Positions 19,503 through 32,000 of a stretch of 64,000 nucleotides of DNA are shown here, piece after piece. A program made the translations under genes and the position numbers. This stretch comes from Macropodus opercularis. Taxonomy: Eukaryota; Chordata; Actinopteri; Anabantiformes; Osphronemidae. Location: positions 1,808,001 through 1,872,000 of the forward strand of contig CM061106.1 of NCBI GenBank assembly GCA_030770545.1, read 5' to 3'. The notes under the pieces were generated by a model. It was not told where the DNA came from, did not search any database, and saw only the letters and a program-made list of their open reading frames with translations. Numbering within the stretch: position 1 is the first letter of the stretch; the number at the start of each line of letters is the position of its first letter.

Positions 19503-20087
19503 CTAACTATTTGTGTAAAATGTGCACAAACCTTCAATTTCGTCTAGTGATTTCCCCTGCATCTTGGAAAGTTGTCCCTTTTCCATCGACAAAAGCAACT
19601 TTGAAATCTTTGCCAATTGTGTCGTTGGAACTGGCAATCTGTAGAAGTCCCGGTGAACACGAATGTCGTGACCCATGAAATCTGCAACCTGATCGAGTTC
19701 ATTATTTTTTAAGTTAAGTACTTGTGACAGTGTAGCAACGTGCTTCCTGAGTTGAGTTGACCTGAGGTATTTGGGGTGTTTGGCTCCACACTTGTTTGCA
19801 TGTATGCACAAACAGTCCTGTCCCCTGTAGTGGCTCAGTGACTTGGGTCGTGCAAAGAGGAAAACATTTTTGTCATCAACACAACATTCAGACCTAGTTT
19901 CAGTCAGTAGGGACAAAGCATCTATCATCTTTGGAGTCAACAGAACTGCAACTTTTCTTCCCTTTTTTCCCTTAATTTCAAGTCTGGTGAAGTACTTGCA
20001 GAGGCTCTGTTCCACCTTTGATAATCCCATTGCAACATCTTCATGGAGGTTTGTTTGACCTCTTTCAAAAAAGCACATTAGGCGCAT
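19503..20087 (-). CDS. Tyrosine recombinase catalytic region
   Basis: The segment has KYFTRLEIKGKKGRKVAVLL (the beta-hairpin with the conserved lysine), TQLRKHVATLSQVLNL (the R and H of box II), and DFMGHDIRVHRDFYRLP (GH and the nucleophilic tyrosine). This order is that of Crypton and related YR transposases, which cut and join DNA through a 3'-phosphotyrosine. It is open after the in-frame TGA at 20112-20114. A splice donor at about 19533 joins it to acidic exons. Confidence 0.7.
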   Translation of the reverse strand: MRLMCFFERGQTNLHEDVAMGLSKVEQSLCKYFTRLEIKGKKGRKVAVLLTPKMIDALSLLTETRSECCVDDKNVFLFARPKSLSHYRGQDCLCIHANKCGAKHPKYLRSTQLRKHVATLSQVLNLKNNELDQVADFMGHDIRVHRDFYRLPVPTTQLAKISKLLLSMEKGQLSKMQGKSLDEIEGLCTFYTNS

Positions 20088-23000
20088 TTTTGAAACTTCA
20101 CCAGAACGTCTTCAATTGAACACAACAATTTGTGCAAGTGTAACTTTTGCGAGATTAGCATAGTTTTGTGGAGTGGCCCCCTCTTTAAGGTTGCAAAATG
20201 CGCTTTCTGATACTTTCTCCAGGTATTGATGAAGCTTTTGTACATCTTCAGTAAAAGGTAATGTTGAAGGTTTGTTGTACTTGGCATCACTCAGTGTATT
20301 CAGGGCACTGTGAGACACCAACTCTGACCATTTAGAATGGTACAACCTTTTAAATGTCTCAGTGGATTTGATCATGTTTTCATCTTCTGCCATAAGTGCT
20401 CTGCAGTGGACGATTTTAGAGATTTTAATAAGGGAATGTCCCAATTTTAAAGCCAAGCTTGGTGTTTGATAGGAATGCATCTCTTCATCAAAACCTGACA
20501 CTTTCTTAACACCTCGAATTACTGTTTGAAAGTTTGCTGGTCTAATAGCATCTTCAATGTTTTGAATGGAAGACTCTTTGCGCAGACACAACAACAAACG
20601 TCCCACTTCGCGAAGTTTCTGTCGCATGTACTCATATTTAGTTTTGTCTTGACCATGTCGGTTGAAGAGTGACTGGGCAAACTGTAGAATGCAGACATCA
20701 TTTCGAACCACTGATGTAACATCATCATCTCTCATAGCGCCAAGAAGTTTCCATAGTCCACTTGACAGTTTTTGAAATACTCCAGACTCCACAGCTGAAG
20801 CAAAACCCAATTTTTTTTTTCCCAGTTAAACCATCAAATGAATCCTCCTTATCTGGTTTTTCTAGACATCTTCGAGCATGCCTCCAAAGCTCCTTGCGAA
20901 TGTACAACCCTTTGCAGTACATGCAATGAATAAATTTTCCAATTGCAGGACTGGTCTTCGTTTTTTCTCTTGACCTTCAGTGATCCACTTCCGCTCTGGA
21001 AAACTGCAGTGTTATGTTGGAAATTTCCCCTGTTTCGCAGTTTTTCCAGTTCTCGCTTGTGCACTTTTGACTTCTTAGGAAGAGAGAAAATGTGTTCAAT
21101 TTCAGAATGTGTCTTGTGTGTTCTTAAGTGCCGGGCAATCTTTGTCTGTGGTTTACCACAAACTAAACAGTAATTAACGTTGCTTGAATGAACTGGTGTG
21201 GATGTAAAGATGTGCTTCTGTCCATGATTAAGCTCTTGATCAGAACTTGTTGAATGCCATGATTTAGCAGCACTTGGGAAGACTTCATCTTCTGTGGTGC
21301 TCACATCTAGATTACTTGACGTTTGTCCACTCACAGAGGTCACTGCTTTTGTCTGATGTGGTATACTTTCTGATGCGCATGGAGAAGGAGGCATGCTCCC
21401 ATCTGAGTCATCTTTTGATTCAGAGTCTGGAACGTAATCATCTTCAGATAAGCCCGGATCCTCATCTGTTGTGGTATTACCGTCTGACTGTGTATCATTA
21501 TCATGTAGGTCATTGATGGATAATTGCAATTTCTGAAATGAGGAAAAACTGTATTTTAAAGCAAGTTATATTTCATTCAAAAATTCATCATTCATTCATC
21601 AAAAGACATTTCCCAAACTGTATGACGAACAAATGACTTATACATTTGGAATCAGCTAACTGGATACTTACAAACAGGTCTTGATTTTCAAGTCGTCCAA
21701 GACAGGATTTGTGCCAGACTCCAGAACAAACTGTAAAACAAATTTTCATGAGCTGACCATCAAACAGTTGAGAACTGGGTCTGGTTTCTTATTTTCTGAA
21801 AGCACAATTTTTACAATGTAGTAACTTCCTTTCACATTATGTACTGAAAAAACAACAACACCAAAAAAAACAAGACCCACCTTTACATTTATAACCCAGC
21901 CATTTGAGGGAAGATACAGGTCCTACACACTGCACACACTTGTCCAAAGAGGATACGGTTGTGCACACTAGGCGATGTCTTTTACACTGCAAATCATAAA
22001 AACGGTCATACTGTATTATTCACAATTTTAAGTAGTTTAGTTTATATACACAATGTACAGATACATTAACCATTTCTTAATACAAAAAGTATTAAAAAGA
22101 ATGCTTATGTTGAATAGATCTGATACTGAATTCCACTAGGTTTCTTCAATATACACACAAAAACCAATGAAATTTGAGGTAGTCCTACACCTCTCCCCCT
22201 ATAAATTGGTAAGCAGCCAAATTCATATTCGGGTAAATGTTATGCACCTTTTCAATGTCTTTGTGTGTGGATGCTGAAGCAGCAAAAACATCCAGCGGCA
22301 TCTCCTTGTGGAGAGTCTGCAAAAAACAAAGAATAGTTTTAGGTTAATGTAATTCAACAATGTTCCTGTATTATGTACTGGCCAAGATCATGTCTACTGT
22401 GCACATTGCATTTAAAAAAGGGAGTCAAAGCTCCAAATTCAATTGAGCCAATAACCTGCTATTTTATATGTACTTGTTCAAGTCATATCAAATGGTTTTG
22501 GAGGCATTCTTTGAAATCACAGACCTACCAAAGTCACATTTTGCTGCTACAATACCTATAGTCACGGGATGGACCTCACAAGACACATTTAGCTGTTTTT
22601 CCACACCCATACAAAAAGGCTATTTATTAAATCACTCCCTCTTGCAAAAGTCCAACACACCTGTCCCTACAGTCCACATTAGTCTGGTGGATCACCACAC
22701 AGAGACCTGTCCCTACAGTCCACATTAGTCTGAAATGTGACGACCAGTACACATAGAAAACCAATAAAACAGTTTGATAGTTAGTATTACATGATGATGT
22801 AAAGTGCCATCATGCAGGCATCACACTTGAACTTCTTTACCTCCAGCACACTGCTCACTGGAGGAACTGCTTGACTCTCTTTTAGTTGTAGACCATCTGT
22901 TTCAGACACCGATGAGCATCCAGCCTGAAACAGATGAACAGAGGAAACACAGGGTAAATGCATGCAATAGACATATTCAAGATAAAAAAAACAAGCCACT

Positions 23001-23109
23001 TTAAACACCATGCCTCTCTTCTTGCTTAAATACCTATATTCACATTTACCCTAGGATAGACACAATTACATACATAGTGTATATGGTATATGTGCAGATT
23101 TTCACTTAC

Positions 23110-23737
23110 ATCATTTCTCCAAGGCCATTCAGAGTCACCATAATTGTAGGTAATTTCTTCTCCGGGATTTATTTCTCGAACGGCAAACAAGCATAAATGG
23201 GGTTTCCCTTGTATTGATATGTATTTTATCTTTGCATTTGGGTTAACATGGTCATCATTGACAAGTCTGCCATAAGAGTCATCCTCTTTTGCTGCATCGA
23301 TGCTGTAACAAAACCACAATTCTATAGCTCAAAATATAAAATTCAATAATCTTTGTAAACAAATGTTAGACTGTTAATTGGTATAGAAACTTACCACCAT
23401 AGTTTTCCATTAAATTTAAACTCAAACATGAAAACTTTCAGGCGGTCATGGTACAGCCTTTGCCTTCGCTCACACTCTTGCTGGGTAATTAGTTCACCTC
23501 TGTATTCACAGATAAAGTCTCCATGTGTAAATGAGGTAGAAGCAAAAAAGGCCACGACCTAGTGGATACACAAATTACAAATATTTGAAAAAAAGGTTTA
23601 TTATATATGTACAAAGTAACAATAAGATTTAACTTACCTTTATAGGCATTTATGTATTGCACATGAAGCCCAGCTTTGTCACGTCCAGTCTGAGCATAGT
23701 ATTTTGCCATGGGATTATTCCGTCTTTTCCTCTTCAT
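23110..23737 (-). CDS. SET-domain exons of the recombinase gene
   Basis: Three spliced exons give an uninterrupted KMT5A-like SET fold: GDFICEYRGELIT, then a segment ending NGKLWW, then YGRLVNDDHVNPN and GKPHLCLFAVREINPGEE. In active H4K20 methyltransferases the third piece carries an N-H-S motif; here it reads NDD, so catalysis may be altered or lost. The C-terminal GDSEWPWR replaces the post-SET end. A SET domain upstream of a recombinase could write a chromatin mark at insertion sites, which is inference. Confidence 0.7.
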
Positions 23738-24086
23738 ATCTTAACAATGTAGGTAAATAGAAATTAATTAACTAATTAAATTAGTCAAACACATTTTTCA
23801 TGTCACGATTATCATGCTTAGATGCTGTACAAGTATGACCAATAATACATTCACATACACCTAGACCTGTACTTTATCACCAGGTATAATTACGTGCAAA
23901 ACATGAAACACCGCAGGCGACACGCAGACTGAATTAAATGTCCAGCTAACAGCTGGCGTCGGTAATCAGCGCTCGCTCGTCGATTAGACGATCCAACCCT
24001 CTGAGCGACTGGGCGCTGACCAACACTGTGAAACTTTGCCCAAAACGTTTACTTATCTTTTTTTTTACGCCGCTGAATGGTCACTG

Positions 24087-24370
24087 CGCTTGAAACCTCC
24101 TCTACACTGTACAAGCACGACGCGGTGCCGACATTAAACGAGCGTAATGAGCACGAACTGCGTTACTTATGCTTAGTTTATAGCCATGTGCTAGTCACCT
24201 TGCTGAAAGCCCTTTAACCTTTACACTGCGCACGCGCTGCCTGCATTTGTGGGTAATGGGGCGTCTGGGATCGGTACGCAGACTGTCGCTTGAAACCTCC
24301 TCTACACTGTACAAGCACGACGCGGTACCGACATTAAAGAGCGCAATGAGCACGAACGGCGTAACTTAAG
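24087..24370. repeat. Tandem duplication with a 200-bp period, upstream of the recombinase gene
   Basis: CGCTTGAAACCTCCTCTACA starts at 24087 and again at 24287. About 84 bp of each unit match closely, including a GC-rich GCACGACGCGGT core. It lies 350-650 bp before the SET start codon and may be part of its promoter or of the element's end. Confidence 0.75.
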
Positions 24371-24674
24371 CCGGGGCATTTTAGCTAGCTACATTACACG
24401 TGACACGGAATAAAGTAACCAACAAGCAGATTTATTCAGTTGCATCACAGCTGACGACAATTCTCTAGCTATAACTTTACATACAAGCACGCAATATACT
24501 ATTTGACCCTATATGTTTGCAAGTGCGTCATGCGCTCGCTTTAAAGTAAATGCAGCACTGCTAACATGTTTCAAAAATAACTAGGTCACTTTATCTTGTG
24601 GCACACTGGTACTAATACCACTGAAAATCATAAATATGCCTACCTGTATATGCTTAGTTTATAGCCATGTGCTA
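24169..24674. repeat. Perfect 25-bp direct repeat pair bracketing 456 bp
   Basis: The same 25 bp, starting ATGCTTAGTTTATAGCCATG, occur at 24169-24193 and 24650-24674. The second copy ends five bases before the Gypsy LTR. It may be the scar of a recombination or of recombinase-driven insertion; this is not proven. Confidence 0.7.
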
Positions 24675-24679
24675 AAGTC

Positions 24680-25309
24680 TGTTACAGATTGGACCTTTTC
24701 TCCACCAGGGGGAGTGTTTGTTTTTTTGAGTTTCTTTTTCTTTATGTTCTCTGCCAGCTTCCATACCTGCCATATTGCACAGACCTGTTTATCATTTGTC
24801 ACTCACCTCAGCTTGTCTTATACCAGTCACCATACGGTCATTATTCGCTGGTGTGTCATCCCTGATCGTCGCTTGGTTTTGCTCTCCCTCTTCCCCGACC
24901 TCTGGCTAGAGTAAGTTTAGTGAAGATTGTCAAAGCTGTTTGTAGTTCCTGCCTTGGCAGCGTTTTGTTTTCTAGAGTTAAGGATAGATTTGTCTCTTTC
25001 CCTGGTGGGCCTTTTTGTTTCCTAGATGGTCGTAGTTAAAGTTTGTAGGAGTAGGTATTTCATTAGTTTCCGCTCGGCGGGTATTTTTTTGGGTTTATAG
25101 CAGTTTCTTAGTTAGAGTTCTTTCATAGTGATTGGCACTATCGTTTTTTGTTCTGTTTTGTTTGCTATATTCATACTGTTATATTCCAGCACGGCTGTGA
25201 CTTTTTGTTCTACCTGTTCTTGAATAAACAATTAATCTGCTGCAGTTCTGCCTAGTGGTCATTTGCGTTTGGGTCCAAACTCGGCTCGAGATTTCGAGCG
25301 TTTGTAACA
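24680..25309 (+). repeat. Gypsy 5' LTR (630 bp)
   Basis: The LTR starts TGTTACAG and ends TTGTAACA. It contains AATAAA (about 25224) in GTTCTTGAATAAAC. Its first 45 bp resemble the solo LTR at 35751 (GGACCTTTT then CACCAGGGGGAGT), so the two belong to related families. Confidence 0.8.
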
Positions 25310-25325
25310 GAACACACCAGCCAGA

Positions 25326-26285
25326 ATGGACCCAGCGAATGCACCCGCGGCGGTTCCGCCAGCCGCCGTTTCTGGCAGCCCCCACCGGTATCACAGCCGG
25401 GGCCTAGTAGGGTTGAGCTCGAGGGAGTGAGAGAGACGGCCGAGCAGGCGCTCCGGATCGGCCGCCACTTCCAGTCTGAGGTGAGGCTAACTCTGCCCGC
25501 CCGCTTCAGCGGCGTGGCCGAACAGTGCGAAACTTTTCTTTCCTCTCTTCGTCTGAAGTTTGAACTTGAACCCCTCACCTTCTTTACGGAGAGGAGCAAA
25601 GTAATTTTCACGCTCTCGCAACTAGAGGGACGTGCGTTTGACTGGGGCATGGCTGAGTGGGAACGATGCGCTGAGTGTGTTTCTAGTTTCAAGAAATTTG
25701 CTGATGAACTGTCCCTTATTTTTAACCCCACCGCCAGCCGGCGCGTTACTGCCGCCACCATGTTTCGTCTCTCCCAGGCTGACAGGAGTGTGTACGAGTA
25801 TACAATCGAGTTCCGGACCCTGGCCGCTCGCCTTAATTGGCCGGAGGGCATCCTTTGTGATAAATATTATGAAGGACTTGCAGGGAGAATTAAGGACGAG
25901 ATGGTGGGGAGCACACTGCCTTCTTCCTTACGGGACTTATTGTCTTTGGCGGCCGTGATCGATCAAAGGCACCAGGAGCGCTGCCAGAAGCGGGCGCGGC
26001 GCGCCTCGCTCGGAGGCGTGGCTCAGCGTTGAGAGGCTTCCTCCACGCTCTCCAACTATTTCAACCATTCCCGCACCGGCGCCGCCTCCACCAACCAGAC
26101 CTGGACGGGCCGCTTCGCCGGAGAGAGAGGAGCCCATGCAGATCGGGAGGTTCCGGCTCTCGGAGGAGGAGCGTAGGAGACGTCGCAGGTCAGGTCTCTG
26201 TATGTACTGCGGGCAGGAGGGTCACTTAGTGGCAAACTGTCCGTTAAACAAAGACGCTCGCCAGCGATCCGGGAGGCGCTGGTGA
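25326..26285 (+). pseudogene. Gypsy gag, frameshifted
   Basis: The ATG at 25326 follows the LTR by 16 bp and opens MDPANAPAAVPP, which stops after about 34 codons. The capsid region lies in another frame (25427-26032; FSGVAEQCETFLSSLRLKFE and a long helical segment up to [13 protein letters not shown]). The CCHC zinc knuckle [14 protein letters not shown] is in a third frame at about 26199-26240, ending at a stop at 26283-26285. So there are two frameshifts. Gag forms the particle and binds the RNA; this copy cannot. Confidence 0.85.
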
Positions 26286-28924
26286 GCAGATCGGCTCACC
26301 TTTCTCCCGCTAAAGAACCTGCTGTGTCGGTGGTCTTCTCGGTCCCTGGTGGAGATCACACCGCGCTGGCCTTGGTGGATTCTGGGGCCGAGGCCAGCTT
26401 CATGGATTCCAGTTTGGCGAAGTCCTTGGGCCTTGGACTCGTTCGATTGGTAAGACCCGTTACTGTAAACTCTTTTAATGATCGTGTTATTCATACCATT
26501 ACCTGCAGGACCGAACCCATTAAGATGACTTTGGCCGGCAACCACCAGGAAACGCTGGAGTTTAACATATTTACCTGCCTGGAATTTCCCGTTATACTGG
26601 GGCTCCCCTGGCTGCAGAAGCATAACCCACACATCGACTGGGCCACCTGCAAGGTATTGGGTTGGAGCAACTTCTGCTTGGGGAATTGTCTCCTGTCTGC
26701 CCCTCTTCCTCGTAGCCGAGCAGATGAAGGTGATGGGCCGACCGCATCAGACCTCAAGGGAATACCGGTGGAGTACCGCGACCTGGGGACCGTCTTCAGC
26801 AAACAGCGGGCGACCTCACTGCCTCCACATCGTCCCTATGACTGTGGAATTGATCTGTTGCCAGGCACCTCTCCTCCTAGGGGGCGCACTTTCTCGCTAA
26901 CGCAGCCAGAACGCCAGGTAATGGAGGAGTATATAGGTGAGGCTTTAGCTTCGGGACTAATCCGACCTTCGTCCTCGCCAGCAGGAGCGGGGTTCTTCTT
27001 TGTGGCCAAGAAGGATGGTGGCCTGCGGCCGTGTATCGATTACAGAGGACTCAACGCCATTACAGTGAGAAATAAGTATCCCATTCCTCTCATGTCCTCA
27101 GCGTTCGAGTTATTACAGGATGCCACCATCTTTTCCAAACTGGATTTCAGAAACGCCTACCACTTAGTCCGCATCAAGGAGGGGGACGAGTGGAAAACGG
27201 CTTTTAATACTCCTACTGGACACTACGAGTACCTGGTGATGCCGTTTGGGCTCACTAACGCCCCCACTGTTTTCCAGGCGTTGGTCAATGACGTTCTTAG
27301 AGACATGGTAAATAAATTCGTTTTTGTATATCTCGACGACATTTTAATCTATTCCGGCTCCAAGGAGGAGCATGTTAAGCATGTTCGGGCGGTGCTTCTT
27401 CGCCTGTTGGAAAATCAGCTGTTCGTAAAGGCTGAGAAATGCGAGTTCCACACCACCAGAACTTCTTTTCTTGGTTTTATTATTGAGCCTGGACGAGTGG
27501 CAATGGACCCTGCCAAGGTGGCAGCGGTTACTGATTGGGCGGAGCACAGGGACCGGCAGCAGCTGCAGCGGTTCCTGGGTTTCGCGAACTTCTACAGACG
27601 TTTCATTCGGGGTTTTAGCAAGGTGGCAGCGCCACTACACGCTCTCTCACGTCCTCCAAAACGACCCTTAAGTGGTCGGCCGAGGCCGGGGAGGCGTTCA
27701 ACAAAGTTAAGAACTCGTTCATGTCAGCGCCTATCCTCCGCCTCCCTGACCTGAATAGACAATTTATTGTGGAGGTTGACGCCTCCGGCACTGGGGTTGA
27801 GGCGGTGCTGTCTCAACGATATGAGGACAACAAGGTGCATCCGTGTGCGTTCTTTTCCAGAAAACTCTCAAGCGCTGAGCGCAACTATGATGTGGGTAAC
27901 CGCGAGTTGCTGGCCGTCAAATTAGCCCTAGAGGAATGGAGGCATTGGCTAGAGGGAGCCTCCCTTCCTTTTTTGGTCTGGACAGATCACAAGAACCTCA
28001 AATATATAAGGACGGCCAGAAGACTCAATGCCCGTCAGTCCCGCTGGGCGATGTTCTTCGCACGCTTTGATTTTACTTTGTCTTATCGCCCAGGGTCAGA
28101 GAACGTGAAGCCGGACCACGTCCTTAATCCTGCAACGGTTCTGGTGCCCTTCAGTGAGAGGTGATGTCCGGAGGTACGTCGCGTCTTGTCGAGTTTGCGC
28201 CACCAACAAGCAGTCTCACAGACCACCTGCTGGATTACTCCATCCGCTGCCCATCCCGTCACGTCCGTGGTACCACATATCACTGGATTTCATAACCGGA
28301 CTTGCCACATCATCGGGTAACACAGTCATACTCACCATAGTCGACAGGTTCTCGAAGTTGGTTCACCTTGTTCCATTACCCAAGCTCCCCACAGCCAAGG
28401 AAACTGCCCATCTACTCACCACTAACGTCGTCCGGTTGCATGGGATCCCCGAAGATGTCGTCTCAGACCGTGGGCCACAGTTCGCTTCGGTCACCTGGAA
28501 GGAGTTCTGTGGGGCACTCGGAACGTCGGTGAGCTTGTCTTCAGGTTTCCACCCACAGAGCAATGGCCAAACTGAGCGCATCAACCAGGAGGTAGAGTCC
28601 CTCCTGAGGTGCACTGCTTCAGCCCAGCCCAGCACCTGGTCGGCACAGCTACCGTGGGTCGAATACGCCCTTCCATCGTTTTCCCTGGGGTGTTCACCGT
28701 TTGAGGCGGCATATGGTTTTCAACCGCCGCTCTTCCCGGACCAGGGCGCCGGAGTCGGAGTTTCGTCCATTGCCCACTACATCCGGGGCTGCAGGTCCAC
28801 TTGGTCCCGGGTCCGGGCACAACTCCAGAAGGGGCAGGCAAGGGCAGAGCGATATGCCAATCGTCGCCGCTGGGCAGGGGCGCTTGAGATAGATCTGTCA
28901 AGCTATCTCTTCCACCCAGCCTAA
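26282..28924 (+). pseudogene. Gypsy pol (protease, RT, RNase H, integrase), broken
   Basis: The frame 26282-27754 holds an aspartic protease ([13 protein letters not shown]) and RT ([12 protein letters not shown], then YLDDILIYS). A frameshift at about 27665-27720 leads to the RNase H frame 27721-28164 ([16 protein letters not shown], then [10 protein letters not shown]). Integrase continues at 28154-28924 with [19 protein letters not shown] and [10 protein letters not shown]. Between RNase H and integrase the usual linker and the HHCC zinc finger are missing, so about 0.3 kb appears deleted. A further shift precedes remnants of the C-terminal region to about 28990. Confidence 0.88.
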
Positions 28925-29000
28925 AGGTCCACCCTGTGTTTCACGTTTCTTGCATCAAACCGGTCATCGATTCTGCTCCGTCTCCTCCAGTTGACGCTGT

Positions 29001-32000
29001 CTGAATGACTGTGGTGGAAACTGAACAGACGACTGCCCTTAGTGTCTGTGTCCTCCACCCACTGTAGTGATCAGTGAGTCTCAGGCCTCAGTCTCTTTCC
29101 TTTTCTTTGACATTAGTTTGTCCCAATAGGAACAATGAGGCCAAACCTCCATCTGGAGTCATTTCATTTAATGTTGGACATAAAATGTTTCTCACTTCAT
29201 TAGACTGAAGTTCACATGTTTTCGTCCTGTTTTCAAATGTTCCTTTTCTGCCGGGAGTGCGCGGCGTCCCCACGGCTGCCACCTCTGGAGAGCCCGACCT
29301 CTCAGCCGGTGTCCTCCGCACATGCCTCCGGTTCTCGACGCCCTCAATGGAGACTGTTACTTTTCTGTTCCCTTCATAATAACAGCTTTGTGTTTGCTGT
29401 GTGATCCTGTGTGTGTGAGAGCTGCTCCAGCTCAGCGTCTCTCCTTTCAGAAACAGCTGCAGTCAAGATGACAGTTTGGACGTTTATGATTCAACTTGTT
29501 CTCTTTGCAGAAAGTCACATATTCACGTCCTTTTTACACAGTATTAAATAAAGCAACCAAATAGCTCTGAACCATATTTAAGCTTGGTTTGACTCGTACA
29601 CTGAGCCACAGCTAAACCACTGACGATTCAAGCTGCCAAGTACATTGAGTTCAGGAGAGGCTTGTGTCATGGAGCTTTCTCATTCAGACCAGGACTCAGT
29701 GTCTGCTGTTGTGGATGGTTTTCCATCGCTTCACTTTGTTATTGTCGTGTTGTCACACGTGTCGTTGTGTCTGGAGTCGTCATTCCAGGATCAGAGCTCA
29801 CTGTTACCTCACCCTCCACGTGATGGGGCCGACTCAGCGATGCCAGACCAGACCTGCCTGGTTCCTCACGTCTACCACACAAACAAGCGGCAGCGTTTCC
29901 CTCTCCTTCCTCCGTCCATCACTCATCACTCATCACACATCACTCTCATTCACCAGGACCACACCCTCTGTCCCTGCTGGAGACTTCCCATCATGCACAG
30001 GCAGAACTACGCCCACATTCTGGTCCTGCCTCCTTTCTTAACAGCACCTTTGAGAGTCTTTCCGTCTCAGAACTTGTGACATTTTTGACCGAGACTTAAA
30101 CTTTAAAGCTGACGTGATGTTTGTCACCAAATCAGTTAATCTAAGACTCAGCTGTTTCTCTCGGTGGATGAACAGACACTAGTGCAGACTATTGTTCTGT
30201 CCCGTCCGGTCGACCCACAAACATTATGAGTCACTTCCAGTAGATACGTGACCTGGACCAGAAGGAAAAATCACATCACACCAGTTTAAACGTCTTCACA
30301 CTGCATGTTTGTCGGTTTCTGGATTGAATTTAAAGCAGCACTTGATCGTCTTCTACCTGTCGACATGTCTGACAGACTGACAGTGTGTGAAACAGGATGA
30401 AGTCTGAGCTGCTCTGGCACCAATGTCAGTTATATTCACAGTCAGCATTGAATTCAATACATTACAAACTAACAACTAACAAAGGATTTACAGACACAAG
30501 TTTCTATTTTAATTTGACAAATGTCACTTCAGGTTAACAACCGTCATCACGATCAGTCAGTAAAAGTCTGGAGTCACAGCACATTGTTTAAATAATTCAT
30601 GTCATTATGTGCTGTAGCCTGTCAGTGAATTTTAAAGGTGGATGACATCAGTTCAGTTACACTTTGAGTAGAACTGACATTAAGAGCAGAACGAAGCAAA
30701 GGTTGATGAAAGATGAAGAAGCAACAGGAGAAGCAAAGAAATGATGGTTCTATACGATGCAGAGGAAAGTCAGAGAGATGAGACACAGGAAGAAGCAGGA
30801 GACACGAGGCGATAACATCAGACTCAGGTTTGGAGCCACTGTTCAGAACAGGAAGCAGAACTCAGGCCAACAGGACTTTAGTGTGTTGTGATTGGTTCCT
30901 CTGTCCAGTTGGCAGCTCTTTACTTATCCTCCCAGTTCAATTAATAGCCTTATATGGACACAGCTGTTATTCGCTGCTTCCTGCAGATGTTTCCAGCAGT
31001 TTCACATCCTTTGGGCTGGACTCTGTCTCCAGTCTCTCCCTGACACCAAAGCTGAGGCAGAGACTTGGTGGAGACATTGTGCTGCTTTATCTCGTGGCAC
31101 CTTAACAGAACTGGACGTTGGCGTTCGTTCACTCTGCTCCGCGTCTCTCAACCTTCACTCTCTTGCTAAAGTGCATGCGCTAACAGGCAGGTAACGGCCG
31201 AACTGGAAGCTGAGATGCTGCTGCACGAGCTCTGGTCTCACTACCCTGCTAACATGACTCTGTTCTAATAAATCCAATGGAACACGTTGATCCACCCTCA
31301 CGTAGGTTGATGCTACATGTACACATTCCACCAGTTGACTGTGAGTGAGAGGGATTGCAGGACCAAGCTGACATTGAGTCAAGTGGTCAATCTATGTGGT
31401 TGTTATTGTTGCATCACGTTTCTTCAGTGTTGTGCCTTTTATTCTCTGAAAGAGCCTTTAAGCAGATGAACATGTGGCCACAACATCGACCTTTAGGATG
31501 GAAATCGTTTGATACAAACTGTGTTTACGTCACAACCAAATTCTGTCCTAGAGAAAAGCATCTGCAGCTTCATAGAGGTTGTGTTGCTGCATGATGACAC
31601 AGACACTGTGACCCTACACCTGGATGATGTGGCTGATGGAGACATTCCAGGAACGATTCACATGGAAATAATCCAATGACTGATTTAAAGCCTTGGTAAA
31701 TGTGTGTGAGTCTCCTTCTTTCAGCTGTTTCATTGTTGTCCTGACTTTATTCTTCATTATTCTCAGCATTGTGTGACTGTCTCTTGAGAAAGAGGCGGAA
31801 CACAGAACCACATTCCTCAGGTGGAGCCACACAGACTCAGACAGGTCCAGACACATCAACTCTTTATGGAACCAGGTTTTAGACTCTTCACCACTGAGAA
31901 CTGTGTTCTGATCACTTCTTTGAGACTCTTTCTACTAAAACCCTCTGGTCTCTGAGCTGATCATAGCCGTGTGTGTGTTGCATTGACATCAGCAGCATAA

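Larger units (their letters stand above)
18599..23737 (-). pseudogene. Multi-exon SET-domain, zinc-finger and tyrosine-recombinase gene (mobile-element-derived), broken
   Basis: Read on the minus strand, exons fall at 23737-23638, 23558-23395, 23302-23110, 22924-22841, 22316-22248, 21986-21881, 21730-21672, a large exon about 21530-19533, two small acidic ones near 19420-19275 and 19200-19155, and a last one to 18599. Most show GT-AG borders. The first three encode a KMT5A-like SET domain (FTHGDFICEYRGELI, then YGRLVNDD, then PGEEITYNYGD). The middle exons hold cysteine pairs. The large exon has a C2H2 pattern and ends in a tyrosine recombinase: R114, H116, GH139-140 and Y149 in the 20087-19503 segment. 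Breaks in the large exon: shifts near 20930 and 20813 (poly-T) and a TGA at 20112-20114. Probably a Crypton-like element gene. No termini were defined. Confidence 0.75.
24680..29000 (+). mobile_element. Gypsy (Ty3-like) LTR retrotransposon, 3' truncated
   Basis: A 5' LTR is followed by gag with a CCHC knuckle, then protease, RT, RNase H and integrase in Gypsy order, all on the plus strand. The sequence stops resembling the element near 29000, within the region just after the integrase. No 3' LTR follows. Frames are broken in gag (twice) and pol (at least twice), and an internal deletion affects the integrase N-terminus. Confidence 0.9.

Noticed and set aside
22468..22728. Plus-strand open frame of 86 codons
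   Set aside because: It lies in an intron of the minus-strand recombinase gene and has no recognisable motif.
24680..29010. Complete Gypsy element with two LTRs
   Set aside because: No second copy of the 24680-25309 LTR occurs downstream of the integrase. The LTR at 35751 is only related and has its own target duplication.
29645..30079. Overlapping open frames suggesting a host gene
   Set aside because: Two frames overlap, composition is intron-like, and there are no domain motifs or splice support.
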